The notes under the pieces were generated by a model. It did not search any database. It had not been told where the DNA came from and worked only from the letters and a program-made list of their open reading frames with translations. Shown here in pieces: positions 6,599-13,696 of a DNA stretch of 14,231 nt; position 1 is the first letter of the stretch; the number at the start of each line of letters is the position of its first letter. Source of the DNA: Streptosporangiaceae bacterium (GTDB taxonomy: Bacteria > Actinomycetota > Actinomycetes > Streptosporangiales > Streptosporangiaceae); the NCBI GenBank assembly GCA_030041195.1, contig JASHOI010000328.1, positions 1 through 14,231 on the forward strand, in the 5' to 3' direction. A program made the position numbers and the translations under genes.

Positions 6599-6636
6599 GG
6601 GGCCCACGCTGTTCCTACAACAACAGCGCGGGCCCC
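6599..6636 (+). terminator. Strong hairpin terminator after the MTA phosphorylase gene
   Basis: A 15-bp stem (6599-6613 with 6622-6636) carries one A-C mismatch and an 8-nt loop. GGGGCCC pairs with GGGCCCC at the base. Only TTC follows, so it is a GC-rich actinobacterial-type terminator with little U-tract. It lies 42 nt after the stop and insulates the next transcription unit. Confidence 0.8.
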
Positions 6637-6698
6637 TTCACACTGTTCCGCGGTTGGCCCCGTCTGTAGGGCGGCTGGCTCGGGGCGGGCCGCTTCCG

Positions 6699-6727
6699 TT
6701 GCTGTAATGGGTTAAACCTATTACATT
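6699..6727 (+). promoter_or_regulatory. Promoter of the CGNR regulator gene, probably leaderless
   Basis: TTGCTG (6699-6704) and TACATT (6722-6727) are separated by 17 bp. Transcription would then start about 7 nt downstream, at the GTG (6734) itself. No Shine-Dalgarno precedes the GTG, which agrees with leaderless translation, a common actinobacterial mode. Confidence 0.6.
6703..6725. promoter_or_regulatory. 23-bp palindromic operator candidate
   Basis: The arms TGTAATGGGTT and AACCTATTACA surround a single central A at 6714; 10 of 11 arm positions pair. It is AT-rich in an otherwise very GC-rich region and fills the interval between the proposed -35 and -10. A dimeric repressor here would block transcription of the CGNR gene and the overlapping exporter. 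Autoregulation by the CGNR protein is an inference. Confidence 0.7.
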
Positions 6728-6733
6728 GGGCTC

Positions 6734-7363
6734 GTGGGCAGCAGCGGACCGGCCTGGACCGCCGACGGCGACGCGTTCCGCTTTCGCGCGGGACGGTTCA
6801 GCCTGGACCTGTGCTCGACCCTGTTGTGGCGGCACTCGCGGCCCGTCGAGCAGCTGCGGTCACCGGCCGACCTCGCGCGCTGGCGCTCCGAGGCCGGGCT
6901 TGGGCGCAGCCAGGGCTCGCTGACCGATGCGGACCTGGCCGATGCCCGCGTGCTGCGCGAATCCATCTACCGGCTGCTGAGTGCCCACATCCGCGGCGCC
7001 CCGCTGCCTGCCAGCGACGTGGCCGCGGTGAACGCGGCAGCTCGCCACCCGAGCCGCACGCCCCGCCTCGGCCCGCAGGGGGAATTGCGCTGGGAGGACG
7101 GCGAGCCGCTCGCGGCCGCGCTGTCTGCCGTGGCGCGCGACGCGATCGAGCTGATCACCGGCCCGTGGGCAGCCCGGATACGCGAGTGCGCGGCCTCCGA
7201 CTGCGCGTTCCTGTTCGTCGACACCTCCCGATCCGGCATCAGGCGGTGGTGCGCGATGAACCGCTGCGGCAACCGCGAGCACGTGCGCAAACACCGTTCC
7301 CGGCCGGGCCCGCAGGACGACCGGAGCCGCGACGCCGTCCCGGAACCGGCCCCCCCGGGATGA
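6734..7363 (+). CDS. CGNR zinc-finger / ABATE-domain putative transcriptional regulator
   Basis: 209 residues. The N-terminal part (about 18-145) has ABATE-domain character, with RFSLDLCSTLLWR near the start and LTDADLADARVLRESIYRLL at about 63-82. The C-terminal zf-CGNR is clear: C152 and C157 in ECAASDCAFLFVDTS, then RRWCAMNRCGNREHVRKHR with C173, C178 and the CGNR signature at 178-181. Proteins of this family are thought to be stress-related DNA-binding regulators; ligands are unknown. The GTG start sits just after the proposed -10, with no ribosome-binding site. The stop overlaps the EamA start by 4 nt (ATGA), so regulator and exporter form one unit; the exporter is the likely target. Confidence 0.88.
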   Translation: MGSSGPAWTADGDAFRFRAGRFSLDLCSTLLWRHSRPVEQLRSPADLARWRSEAGLGRSQGSLTDADLADARVLRESIYRLLSAHIRGAPLPASDVAAVNAAARHPSRTPRLGPQGELRWEDGEPLAAALSAVARDAIELITGPWAARIRECAASDCAFLFVDTSRSGIRRWCAMNRCGNREHVRKHRSRPGPQDDRSRDAVPEPAPPG

Positions 7364-8364
7364 CCGGCCAGAACGGGCAGCCTGCGGGTCTTACGGCAGC
7401 AGCCGCCGGGCGCGCCGCCAGGAACGGCCCGCGGGCCCGGTGGACCGACGGGCTGCTGCTCGGCACCGTGGGTGTGATCGGCTTCAGCGGGACGGCACCG
7501 GCCACCCGCGTCGCCGCGCCGGTGTTCGGCCCGGTCGCGCTGACGTTCGCGCGGATCGTCATCGCGGCTGTGCTCGGCACGATCACGCTGGCCGCAGGCG
7601 GCCGGCTCCGGTGGCCTGGCCGCGATCACCTCGCCGGCCTGCTCGCGATGGGCCTCGGGCTTGCCGTCGGCTACCCGCTCTTTCTCGCGCTGGCGGTGCA
7701 GAGAGTCCCCGCGAGCCACGCGGCCGTGGACATCGCCGTGATCCCGGCCGCCACGGCGGTCCTCGCGGCCGCCCGCAACTCCGAACGCCTGCCGCTCCCG
7801 TTCTGGCTGGCCTGCCTGACCGGCCTGGCCGCGGTGACCGGCTACGACGTGCTCACCGGCGGCGGCGTAAACGCCGGCATCGGTGACCTGTGGCTGGCCG
7901 CGGCGGTGCTGTCCTGCGCCGTCGGGTACGTCGAGGGCGCCCGGGTGGCCCGGCGCATCGGAGCGGTCCCCGCGCTGTGCTGGGCGATGCTCCTGCTGTC
8001 CCCGGCAGCGGCGCCGCTGCTGCTCGCCGGGGCACTGACCCGTCCCGTTGTCCCGATTCCCGCATCGGCGTGGGCCGGGCTCGGCTACGTCGGCGTGATC
8101 AGCATGTTCGCGGCATCGCTGGCCTGGTACCGGGGGCTGGCAGTCGGCGGCACCGCCCGGATCGGCCAGCTCAACCTCGCTCAGCCGTTCCTGGCGGTTG
8201 CCTGGTCGGCACTGCTGCTGGGCGAGCACATCACCTGGGCCGTGCCGGTGACCGCGGCCATCGTCTTGTGCTGCATGGCAGTATGCCTGCGCAGCGCACC
8301 CGCACACGGCGAGACCGCAGCGGCAGCCGCCAGCCCAGCCGCGGGATCGCCGCTGACCCGTTAG
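7360..8364 (+). CDS. EamA/DMT-family transporter
   Basis: 334 residues with about ten hydrophobic segments in two five-helix halves, for example LLLGTVGVIGFSG, ALTFARIVIAAVLGTITLAAGG, LLAMGLGLAVGYPLFLALAV and, in the second half, DLWLAAAVLSCAVGYVEG and LGYVGVISMFAASLAWY. The pattern SLAWYRGLAVGGTARIGQL followed by QPFLAVAWSALLLGE is typical of the second EamA repeat. Such inner-membrane proteins export amino acids, purines or drugs; the substrate here cannot be told. ATG at 7360 overlaps the CGNR regulator stop. The open frame extends upstream through the regulator gene, but that part is out of phase with its coding and not protein-like. The C-terminal about 30 residues are an Ala-rich hydrophilic tail. 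Confidence 0.9.
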   Translation: MTGQNGQPAGLTAAAAGRAARNGPRARWTDGLLLGTVGVIGFSGTAPATRVAAPVFGPVALTFARIVIAAVLGTITLAAGGRLRWPGRDHLAGLLAMGLGLAVGYPLFLALAVQRVPASHAAVDIAVIPAATAVLAAARNSERLPLPFWLACLTGLAAVTGYDVLTGGGVNAGIGDLWLAAAVLSCAVGYVEGARVARRIGAVPALCWAMLLLSPAAAPLLLAGALTRPVVPIPASAWAGLGYVGVISMFAASLAWYRGLAVGGTARIGQLNLAQPFLAVAWSALLLGEHITWAVPVTAAIVLCCMAVCLRSAPAHGETAAAAASPAAGSPLTR

Positions 8365-8404
8365 GCTTAGGTCCGGTCGGCGGGTTGCCACCCTGGCCAC
8401 GCTG

Positions 8405-8477
8405 GCCCCGATAGCTCAGTGGACAGAGCAACTGCCTCCTAAGCAGTAGGTCGCGCGTTCGAGTCGCGCTCGGGGCG
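8405..8477 (+). tRNA. tRNA-Arg (anticodon CCU)
   Basis: A full cloverleaf of 73 nt. The acceptor stem GCCCCGA pairs perfectly with TCGGGGC (8470-8476). The D-arm GCTC/GAGC, anticodon stem ACTGC/GCAGT with loop CTCCTAA (anticodon CCT), and T-arm GCGCG/CGCGC with TTCGAGT loop are all intact. Discriminator is G8477; CCA is not encoded. It decodes AGG, a rare codon in this genome type. It lies 40 nt downstream of the EamA stop. Confidence 0.97.
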
Positions 8478-9029
8478 CCCACACCAATCTCCAGGACCTG
8501 AAAACTCTCGTACGGTCAGCAGGCTGTCGCCGTGGACGGCGTCGTGCTCCACCCGGCCCGTTTCGCGGAATCCGAGCTTCTCCAGGACCCGCCGCGACGC
8601 GATATTCCAGTCCCAGACCCCCGCCCACAACCGCCGGTAGCCCGCCTCGCTCGCCCATGTGACCACGGCCCGACCTGCCTCGGTTGCGTAACCGCAGCCG
8701 TGAGCCGCACGCAACAACTCGTAGGCCAACTCGGGCTCGTCAGGCGAACCGTTCCCATGAATGGTCAGCCCGCAATACCCGATGACCTCGGCCGCGCCCT
8801 TCCGCTCCACCGCCAGAATCCCTGGCCCCGACTCCTCGCGCTCTGCGCGTATCTGCGCGGCGATGTCCTCCTCGGTGGGCCGGCCCTCGGGACTTATCCG
8901 CCGATGCGGCGGCACCCGGGGATCCCGCTCAGTCCACAACTGGCGATAGATGGCGGCCTCGCCCACCCTGCGAGGCCGAAGGATGAGGCGATCGGTCTCC
9001 AAGGTGTCCAGAACGGGCACTCGCGACAT
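8439..9029 (-). CDS. GNAT acetyltransferase whose 3' end is antisense to tRNA-Arg
   Basis: 196 residues, RimJ/RimL-like GNAT: ETDRLILRPRR near the N-terminus (11-21), acetyl-CoA loop GCGYATEA (111-118) and NIASRRVLEKLGFRETG (142-158). The fold seems to finish near residue 180 (LLTVREFSGPGDW). The last 12 residues, RPERDSNARPTA (185-196), are encoded exactly by the complement of tRNA positions 8442-8477, and the stop lies inside the tRNA gene. ATG at 9029 is preferred because GGAGG precedes it by 8 nt; ATG 9044 lacks a ribosome-binding site. It follows the DJ-1-like gene by 30 nt, probably as an operon. The substrate is unknown. Confidence 0.83.
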   Translation of the reverse strand: MSRVPVLDTLETDRLILRPRRVGEAAIYRQLWTERDPRVPPHRRISPEGRPTEEDIAAQIRAEREESGPGILAVERKGAAEVIGYCGLTIHGNGSPDEPELAYELLRAAHGCGYATEAGRAVVTWASEAGYRRLWAGVWDWNIASRRVLEKLGFRETGRVEHDAVHGDSLLTVREFSGPGDWCGRPERDSNARPTA

Positions 9030-9059
9030 GCTGGCAGCCTCCATCGGCGTCAGGTCAGG

Positions 9060-9767
9060 TCACTTCTCCTGACTGAGGTCTGCTACGAGTTGCCTCGCGA
9101 GCTTCTCCGAGGACTGCGGGTTCTGGCCGGTGTAGAGGTTCCTGTCCTTGACGGTGAAGGGCCGTAGCGGCAGGGCGGCCTTGCGGTAGTCGATTCTGGC
9201 CTCTTTCATTTTGTCTTCAAGCAGCCACAGTGCTTTTCTCGCGAACCGGTTGAGCAGCTCTTCCCGGTTCGACAAGCCGGTCATCTGATAGCCGGCGAAA
9301 GGTGACGTACCGTCGGGACCGGCCGCCGCCAGGATCGCGGCTGGTGCGTGGCAGAGCAAGGCGAGCGGCCTGCCTGACGCAAGCCTGGCTGCCAGCAGTG
9401 TGCCGGAGGTCTTGTCGTAGGCGAGGTCCTCCATCGGTCCGTGGCCGCCGGGGTAGAACACCAGGTCAAACGCATCGGCGTCAACGTCGGACAGGTTCGC
9501 CGGGTGAGCGAGCACGGGTGCGAACCGGTCGAGCAGTGCCTCGATCTTGCGGATCTTCGGCGGGAGGCCGCCCGAGATGCCGAGGCTGAGGCGGTCGATG
9601 GCCGGGGTCTGGCCGCCGGGAGTGGCCACGGTGACGTCCCATCCGGCGTCGGTGAAGATCTCGTAGGGAACGGCGAACTCCTCCGCCCAGACGCCGGACG
9701 GGTGCTTGGTGCCGTCGTTGAGGGTCCAGTGATCAGCCGCGGACAGGACCATGAGAACAGAGGTCAT
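9060..9767 (-). CDS. DJ-1/PfpI-family protein (Hsp31/glyoxalase III-like)
   Basis: 235 residues in the class I glutamine-amidotransferase-like fold. The nucleophile elbow is ALLCHAPAA with C139-H140. FYPGGHGPMEDL (104-115) and the acidic residue in GVWAEEF (E29 or E30) complete the usual DJ-1 active site. Relatives act as deglycases, glyoxalases or chaperones that deal with methylglyoxal and other electrophiles. The length and SGGLPPK loop are closer to the Hsp31-like branch than to short PfpI; this placement is by eye. Start is ATG 9767 with GAGGGG about 9 nt upstream; GTG 9770 is equally possible. It is first in a probable two-gene unit with the GNAT gene and diverges from the methyltransferase gene. 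Confidence 0.88.
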   Translation of the reverse strand: MTSVLMVLSAADHWTLNDGTKHPSGVWAEEFAVPYEIFTDAGWDVTVATPGGQTPAIDRLSLGISGGLPPKIRKIEALLDRFAPVLAHPANLSDVDADAFDLVFYPGGHGPMEDLAYDKTSGTLLAARLASGRPLALLCHAPAAILAAAGPDGTSPFAGYQMTGLSNREELLNRFARKALWLLEDKMKEARIDYRKAALPLRPFTVKDRNLYTGQNPQSSEKLARQLVADLSQEK

Positions 9768-9845
9768 CACAGGTTTCCCCTCGGTGGCTCAGTCAGTAGA
9801 CGAGCTTATGACCGGCGGCGGCCGAGAAAGGACTTGCCAGCTCCC

Positions 9846-10646
9846 GTGGGTGCCAACCGTGTGCGGGACACTCCTTGGGTGGCGCCGCCTGAAGACCCTT
9901 ATTACCGTCGCGACCTTGCGCTTGTTCACCACCGCGGCTTTGGCTCCCACGCCCGGGCCTGCGCACCGGGGATCTTGGCGCTGCTGGACCCGGTGCGATC
10001 GCGAAACGGGCTCGTCCTGGAACTGGGCTGTGGCAGCGGGCTGCTCACCCGGGAACTGACCGCTGCCGGGCACCGCGTCATCGCCACCGACGCCTCCCTT
10101 GCGATGCTCGACCTGGCCCGCAGCCACGCCCCCGCTGCCGAGGACATCCGCCCGCTGGTCCTTCCCGGCGACGTGCTGCCCCAAGCCGACGCCGTGGTCT
10201 CGGTCGGGCACGTGCTCAGCTACCTGCCCGATGAATACGCCATCGACCAGGCGCTCACCGCGATCGCGCGAACGCTGCGGCCGGGCGGCCTGTTCGCCAT
10301 CGACATCTGTGACCTTGCCTACGGGCAGGCCCGGCACGACGCCCCGCCCGCCGTCCGTGTGCACGACGACTGGGCCATCATCACTCGCTTCTCGCTGCCC
10401 GCACCCGGCCGGTTCGTGCGCCAGATCACCACCTTCGTCCGGGCCGGCGACGGCTCCTGGCGCCGCGACGACGAGACCCACCACAACGTGCTCATCGACA
10501 CCGCGCGCGTGCCCGCGCTGCTCGCCGCCGAACGGGTCCAGGTCACGGTGGCCTCCTCGTTCGGAACCGAGCAGTTGCCCACCGGACTGCGCGTGCTTAT
10601 CGGGCGGCGCGAACGTCCGCTGACAGATCCCGGTGCTGTCCGGTAG
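9846..10646 (+). CDS. Class I SAM-dependent methyltransferase
   Basis: 266 residues from GTG 9846. SAM-binding motif I is LVLELGCGSGLLTRELTAAG (56-75), motif II is VIATDAS (78-84), and VLSYLPDE and TLRPGGLFAIDI follow as expected for methyltransferase types 11/25. The N-terminal YYRRDLALVHHRGFG is a conserved lead-in seen in actinobacterial small-molecule methyltransferases. The substrate is unknown. The start is uncertain: GTGs at 9861 and 9879 are in frame, and AAAGGA lies 13 nt before 9846. The frame remains open far upstream, but there it is antisense to the DJ-1-like gene. The gene is convergent with the propeller gene and shares a hairpin with it at 10663-10681. Confidence 0.87.
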   Translation: MGANRVRDTPWVAPPEDPYYRRDLALVHHRGFGSHARACAPGILALLDPVRSRNGLVLELGCGSGLLTRELTAAGHRVIATDASLAMLDLARSHAPAAEDIRPLVLPGDVLPQADAVVSVGHVLSYLPDEYAIDQALTAIARTLRPGGLFAIDICDLAYGQARHDAPPAVRVHDDWAIITRFSLPAPGRFVRQITTFVRAGDGSWRRDDETHHNVLIDTARVPALLAAERVQVTVASSFGTEQLPTGLRVLIGRRERPLTDPGAVR

Positions 10647-10662
10647 CGACGCGACCTCTTGT

Positions 10663-10681
10663 CCGCGGGCTGGTCCCGCGG
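10663..10681. terminator. Short hairpin between convergent genes
   Basis: CCGCGGG (10663-10669) pairs perfectly with CCCGCGG (10675-10681) around a 5-nt loop. It lies between the methyltransferase stop (10646) and the stop of the opposing propeller gene (10688), so it may act as a bidirectional terminator. No U-tract is seen on either strand. Confidence 0.5.
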
Positions 10682-10687
10682 GGATCC

Positions 10688-11863
10688 TCAGCGGTTGTAC
10701 TCGGCGATGCCGCCTGATGCGGAGCCCCACACCGAGGTGGTGCCGGGGATCGCGGCCAGCATGCCCAGGCCGGCCGGGGTCGCGACGCGGTGCCACCGGC
10801 CTCTGGTGTAGTGCACCGCCACCGTCGTGCTGCCGACCGCCGGCGTCATGGTCAGCCATAGGCCGCCACTGCCGTCGGGTGCCATGTTCAGGCTGCCGCC
10901 CATGTTCAGGCTGCCGCCGAATCCGGCGGGGATGAGCCCACGCGGCGAGGTCAGCTGCTGCCAGCCCGCACCGTTCCAGTGCAGCAACACGATCGCGTCG
11001 CAGCGGCCGGCCTCATCAGTCGCGACGCCGGCCACCCAGACGCTGTCCGGCGCCACCGCCGTCACCACGCCGAGCAAGATGGACGTGTCACCCTCCGGCA
11101 GGCGCAAGGCGGGCAGCGGGACAGCCGACCAGGACCTGCCGTTCCAGTGCATCACGACAGGACCCGGCGCCGTGCCCGGCGAAGAGGCGCTCCCCTCTAG
11201 CCAGATATCGCCAGGGGACAGGGCGCTGACGCTGTCTGTGCCGGGGTCCACCCCAAGCTTCATGCTGGACCAGGCAGTGCCATCGAAATGAGCCGCGTTC
11301 AGCGGCCCGGCAACGGGAAAATCCCCGGTGAAGACCCACAGATCCTCGGGTCCAGGCGCCACTGCGGCAACCCCCTCCGCCCAGCCTGGTTCCGTGACCC
11401 AGTCGCGCCCGTTCCAGTGCAGGATGCACCCTGCTGGATCCATGAGGTCGCCTCTGGCGCCGAACACCCAGACCATGCCGTCGGGGCTGACGGCAACGGT
11501 ACCGGCGCTGCACCGGGATAGCCCGCCAGGAACCGCCGGGCCAGGAGGTATCGGATCCGGAGCAGGAACGGGCAGCCAGCGGGCGCCGTTCCAGTGCCAC
11601 ACCAGCATGGCTGGCGTTACCTTTGGGGAGCCGATGGCCCACGCATCCGAGGCTGATATGGCATCGATGCCCGTTACAGTCGTGCCAGGAGGCAGCGGGC
11701 AGACGATCCGCCAGCCGGGCGCCGGGTGCGCTGGGACATCGGCTGTGACGCACGAGGGAGCCACGGGTCCCGCGCTGCCCGAGAGCATGATCGCCGACGC
11801 GGCGGCTGCTCCTGTCACGACGGCGGCGGTGACGACCGCGACTGCTGCTCTCCGGCGAAGCAC
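10688..11863 (-). CDS. Exported seven-repeat beta-propeller-like protein
   Basis: 391 residues. An N-terminal VLRRRAAVAVVTAAVVTGAAAASA signal or anchor segment points to export. The rest contains seven repeats with two markers: an [AV]-x-P-x-D/S-x-W strand (SASDAWAIG, SPDGMVWVF, GPEDLWVF, SPGDIWLEG, APDSVWVAG, GGLWLTM, TTSVWGS) and, in the first six, H-W-N-G-x-x-W or a variant (WHWNGARW, LHWNGRDW, AHFDGTAW, MHWNGRSW, LHWNGAGW, VHYTRGRW). This spacing fits a seven-bladed propeller closed by a strand from each end. The function is unknown; binding or sensing at the cell surface is a guess. GTG 11863 has AGGGG 6 nt upstream. The gene lies 90 nt after the MFS gene. Confidence 0.78.
   Translation of the reverse strand: MLRRRAAVAVVTAAVVTGAAAASAIMLSGSAGPVAPSCVTADVPAHPAPGWRIVCPLPPGTTVTGIDAISASDAWAIGSPKVTPAMLVWHWNGARWLPVPAPDPIPPGPAVPGGLSRCSAGTVAVSPDGMVWVFGARGDLMDPAGCILHWNGRDWVTEPGWAEGVAAVAPGPEDLWVFTGDFPVAGPLNAAHFDGTAWSSMKLGVDPGTDSVSALSPGDIWLEGSASSPGTAPGPVVMHWNGRSWSAVPLPALRLPEGDTSILLGVVTAVAPDSVWVAGVATDEAGRCDAIVLLHWNGAGWQQLTSPRGLIPAGFGGSLNMGGSLNMAPDGSGGLWLTMTPAVGSTTVAVHYTRGRWHRVATPAGLGMLAAIPGTTSVWGSASGGIAEYNR
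10883..10918 (-). repeat. Perfect 18-bp tandem duplication in the propeller gene
   Basis: Two exact adjacent copies of an 18-bp unit (plus strand begins catgttcaggctgccg) at 10883-10900 and 10901-10918 encode GGSLNM twice (GGSLNMGGSLNM). It is in frame and located in the loop between repeats five and six. The identity of the copies suggests a recent duplication. Confidence 0.95.
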
Positions 11864-11916
11864 GGCAGGCCCCTGTGGTGGAAACGCTGGATCCGGCGCC
11901 TCTTTTGACGTTTGGT

Positions 11917-11937
11917 GGCAGCTGTCTGGTTGCTGCC
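11917..11937. other. Inverted repeat in the MFS-propeller gap
   Basis: GGCAGC (11917-11922) and GCTGCC (11932-11937) pair perfectly around a 9-nt loop, in the 90-nt spacer between the MFS stop and the propeller GTG. It could attenuate read-through or protect the upstream mRNA 3' end; a chance hairpin is also possible at this GC content. Confidence 0.3.
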
Positions 11938-11953
11938 GGGCCGGCGGAGATGG

Positions 11954-13291
11954 TCAGCTTGGCACCTTCGCTGGCTCTGCTTGCTGGTGCGCGGACGGCA
12001 CGTGCGGCGGCACGGTGCACGGGCCCGGACATACATCGGAAGCGGCCGCCGCGGACTGCGCCGATGGACCAGTGCGGGAGGTGCCGCTGGAGATGAAGGT
12101 GACCGCGGCCACCGCGGCGAGCCCGGCGACCGCCGCCGAGTACGCCAGCGCGGTGCCGTGCAGGCCGAACTGTGCAGTGGTGATGCCGGCAATCACGGTC
12201 GGCAGGCCCATCGCGAGGTAGCTGACGCTGAAGATGGCCGCGATAAGCCCGGCCCGGTCGCTGGCTGAGGCGAGGGCCATCACGGTGCGGTAGGCGCCGA
12301 GGAACGCTGTGCCGTACCCGAGCCCGGCCACCCCGGTTCCCAGCAGCAGCACCGCGGCGGTGCCGGTCTCGATCGCCGCGATCGTGATCCCGGCGCCGGT
12401 CATCAGCGCCAGGCAGCCGCCGAGCATCAGCGCTGGGGCGCGCAGGTCGCGAGCTGCGAAGGCGGTCGATGCGCCCACGCCGGTGAGCAGGAAGGTCACC
12501 GCGCCGCCCCACAGCAGGTTGCGGGAGCCGGCCAGCTGCGCGGCCAGGGTGGGTCCCAGCGACAGGTAGAAGCCGCCCAGCGCCCACCCTGCCACGATGG
12601 CGGGCACGGCCCGCGCGAACGCGCCCAGGGCGGGGCGCGGCACGCCGACATGAGGCCGCAAGGAGGCCAGCGCGCCCGGCCGCCTGGTTCCCGTCTCCGG
12701 CATCACGGCCACCAGGACCAGCGCGGCAGCGAAGGCGCCCAGCAGCAGCCACCACACCAGCTGGGTGGGCGCCGGGCCGTACTGGACCAGCACGGCGGTG
12801 AGCAGCACGCCGAGGGCCAGGCCCGCGTTGGACGCGTTGCTGGACAGCAGCGGCGCCAGGTTCCCGCGGGGCCGCAGATCCACCAGCACGGCGCCCAGCG
12901 TGCTTGACATCGCGCCGACGGCGATCCCCTCCAGGGCCCGGGCGGCGAACAACAGCCCGGGCCCGCGGGCGAGCAGGAACAGCACGCACGCCGCCACGTC
13001 CACCGCGATGGCGGCCAGGATCAGCGGTCGGCGCCCGATATGGTCCGACAGCGACCCGAAGATCAGCAGCGCCGCCAGCACGAACAGCACGTAGATCGCG
13101 AACACCGCGGTCAGCGTGGCCGCCGAAAATCCCCACTTCGCCTGGTAGACGCGGTACAGCGGGGTCGGCGCGGCGGAGGCGTACAAGAACAGCACCAGCA
13201 TCGCCGCCGCCACCCAGAACGACACCGCCCCGGGCAGCACCAGCCGCCCCGACAGCCCGACGCGAGGCTTCCCGGTTACCCCGGCCGCCAT
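11954..13291 (-). CDS. MFS transporter
   Basis: 445 residues with about twelve hydrophobic segments. Motif A of the major facilitator superfamily, GSLSDHIGRRP (79-89), follows the second helix. SAAPTPLYRVYQAKWGFS precedes the second helix, a pattern seen in a group of actinobacterial putative efflux proteins. A hydrophilic Ser/Ala/Pro-rich tail of about 50 residues ends the protein. The start is ATG 13291, chosen because GGAGGAGG lies about 6 nt upstream and because the fold begins just after it; an open frame continues to 13507 but is not protein-like. The ATG shares one base with the stop of a small upstream ORF (TGATG). The propeller gene follows. Substrate unknown; export of a small molecule is likely. 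Confidence 0.9.
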   Translation of the reverse strand: MAAGVTGKPRVGLSGRLVLPGAVSFWVAAAMLVLFLYASAAPTPLYRVYQAKWGFSAATLTAVFAIYVLFVLAALLIFGSLSDHIGRRPLILAAIAVDVAACVLFLLARGPGLLFAARALEGIAVGAMSSTLGAVLVDLRPRGNLAPLLSSNASNAGLALGVLLTAVLVQYGPAPTQLVWWLLLGAFAAALVLVAVMPETGTRRPGALASLRPHVGVPRPALGAFARAVPAIVAGWALGGFYLSLGPTLAAQLAGSRNLLWGGAVTFLLTGVGASTAFAARDLRAPALMLGGCLALMTGAGITIAAIETGTAAVLLLGTGVAGLGYGTAFLGAYRTVMALASASDRAGLIAAIFSVSYLAMGLPTVIAGITTAQFGLHGTALAYSAAVAGLAAVAAVTFISSGTSRTGPSAQSAAAASDVCPGPCTVPPHVPSAHQQAEPAKVPS

Positions 13292-13410
13292 CAGCCGCCT
13301 CCTCCTGAGTCGTCTCCCGGGGCCGTCTCGCGCAGCGCGCCGAGCACCGGCAGCCGGAGTTGCCGCTTCCCGGTCGGCAGATCGGCCATCGATATCGGCT
13401 GATTTGTCAT
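13291..13410 (-). CDS. Small ORF (39 aa) coupled to the MFS gene
   Basis: From ATG 13410 the frame reads MTNQPISMADLPTGKRQLRL, then PVLGALRETAPGDDSGGGG and a TGA whose last-read A base is shared with the MFS ATG. Codons from about 9 to 34 are strongly G/C-ending, as in real genes here. The terminal Gly run is encoded by the MFS Shine-Dalgarno sequence, so translation of one opens the other. No clear ribosome-binding site precedes ATG 13410. An in-frame ATG at 13389 and a longer frame to 13557 exist. It could be a leader peptide, a small membrane-transporter partner, or a peptide substrate; I do not recognise it. Confidence 0.4.
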   Translation of the reverse strand: MTNQPISMADLPTGKRQLRLPVLGALRETAPGDDSGGGG

Positions 13411-13481
13411 GCTCGTGCCCGTCTGGTTGCGAGAGGAAGCGGACTCCACCCATGGTGCGGGCGCGCATGGCGCCGTGGCTT

Positions 13482-13495
13482 GGGTCAACTGACCC
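13482..13495. promoter_or_regulatory. Dyad GGGTCA-AC-TGACCC
   Basis: A perfect 6-bp inverted repeat with a 2-bp centre, 72 nt upstream of the small ORF start. The form suits a dimeric regulator such as a TetR, MarR or GntR type, but none is adjacent; candidate operator for the MFS unit. Confidence 0.45.
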
Positions 13496-13591
13496 CACCT
13501 GTCGCAAAGCGGCTCGCCCAGGCCGGTCAGCGGGTGATTCAACCCGCCAGATTCCACGCCGCGCGCCGCGTCAAGGCCGGCGCTCAGCGGC

Positions 13592-13611
13592 CCCGGGGTG
13601 CTGACCCCGGG
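13592..13611. promoter_or_regulatory. Dyad CCCGGGGT-GCTG-ACCCCGGG
   Basis: A perfect 8-bp inverted repeat around GCTG. It may be an operator or a transcript hairpin; high GC makes chance more likely than for the other dyads. Confidence 0.4.
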
Positions 13612-13696
13612 ACCGCACCGGTATGGATACGTGGATTCACGCGGGAGATGGCACGGTAACTGACCGGTATCCGGGGGTAGTGGCTTGCCGTGGCAT

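Noticed and set aside
9808..10059. Plus-strand ORF starting ATG 9808 ahead of the methyltransferase
   Set aside because: Different frame from the methyltransferase motifs and no recognisable domain.
11088..13136. 682-codon minus-strand open frame spanning the MFS and propeller genes
   Set aside because: It is in a different frame from both genes and has the Arg/His-rich make-up of a shadow, while the real frames show membrane helices and repeat motifs.
13360..13659. 99-residue plus-strand ORF in the divergent intergenic region
   Set aside because: Runs opposite to the small ORF, Arg-rich, no motif and no ribosome-binding site; more likely chance.
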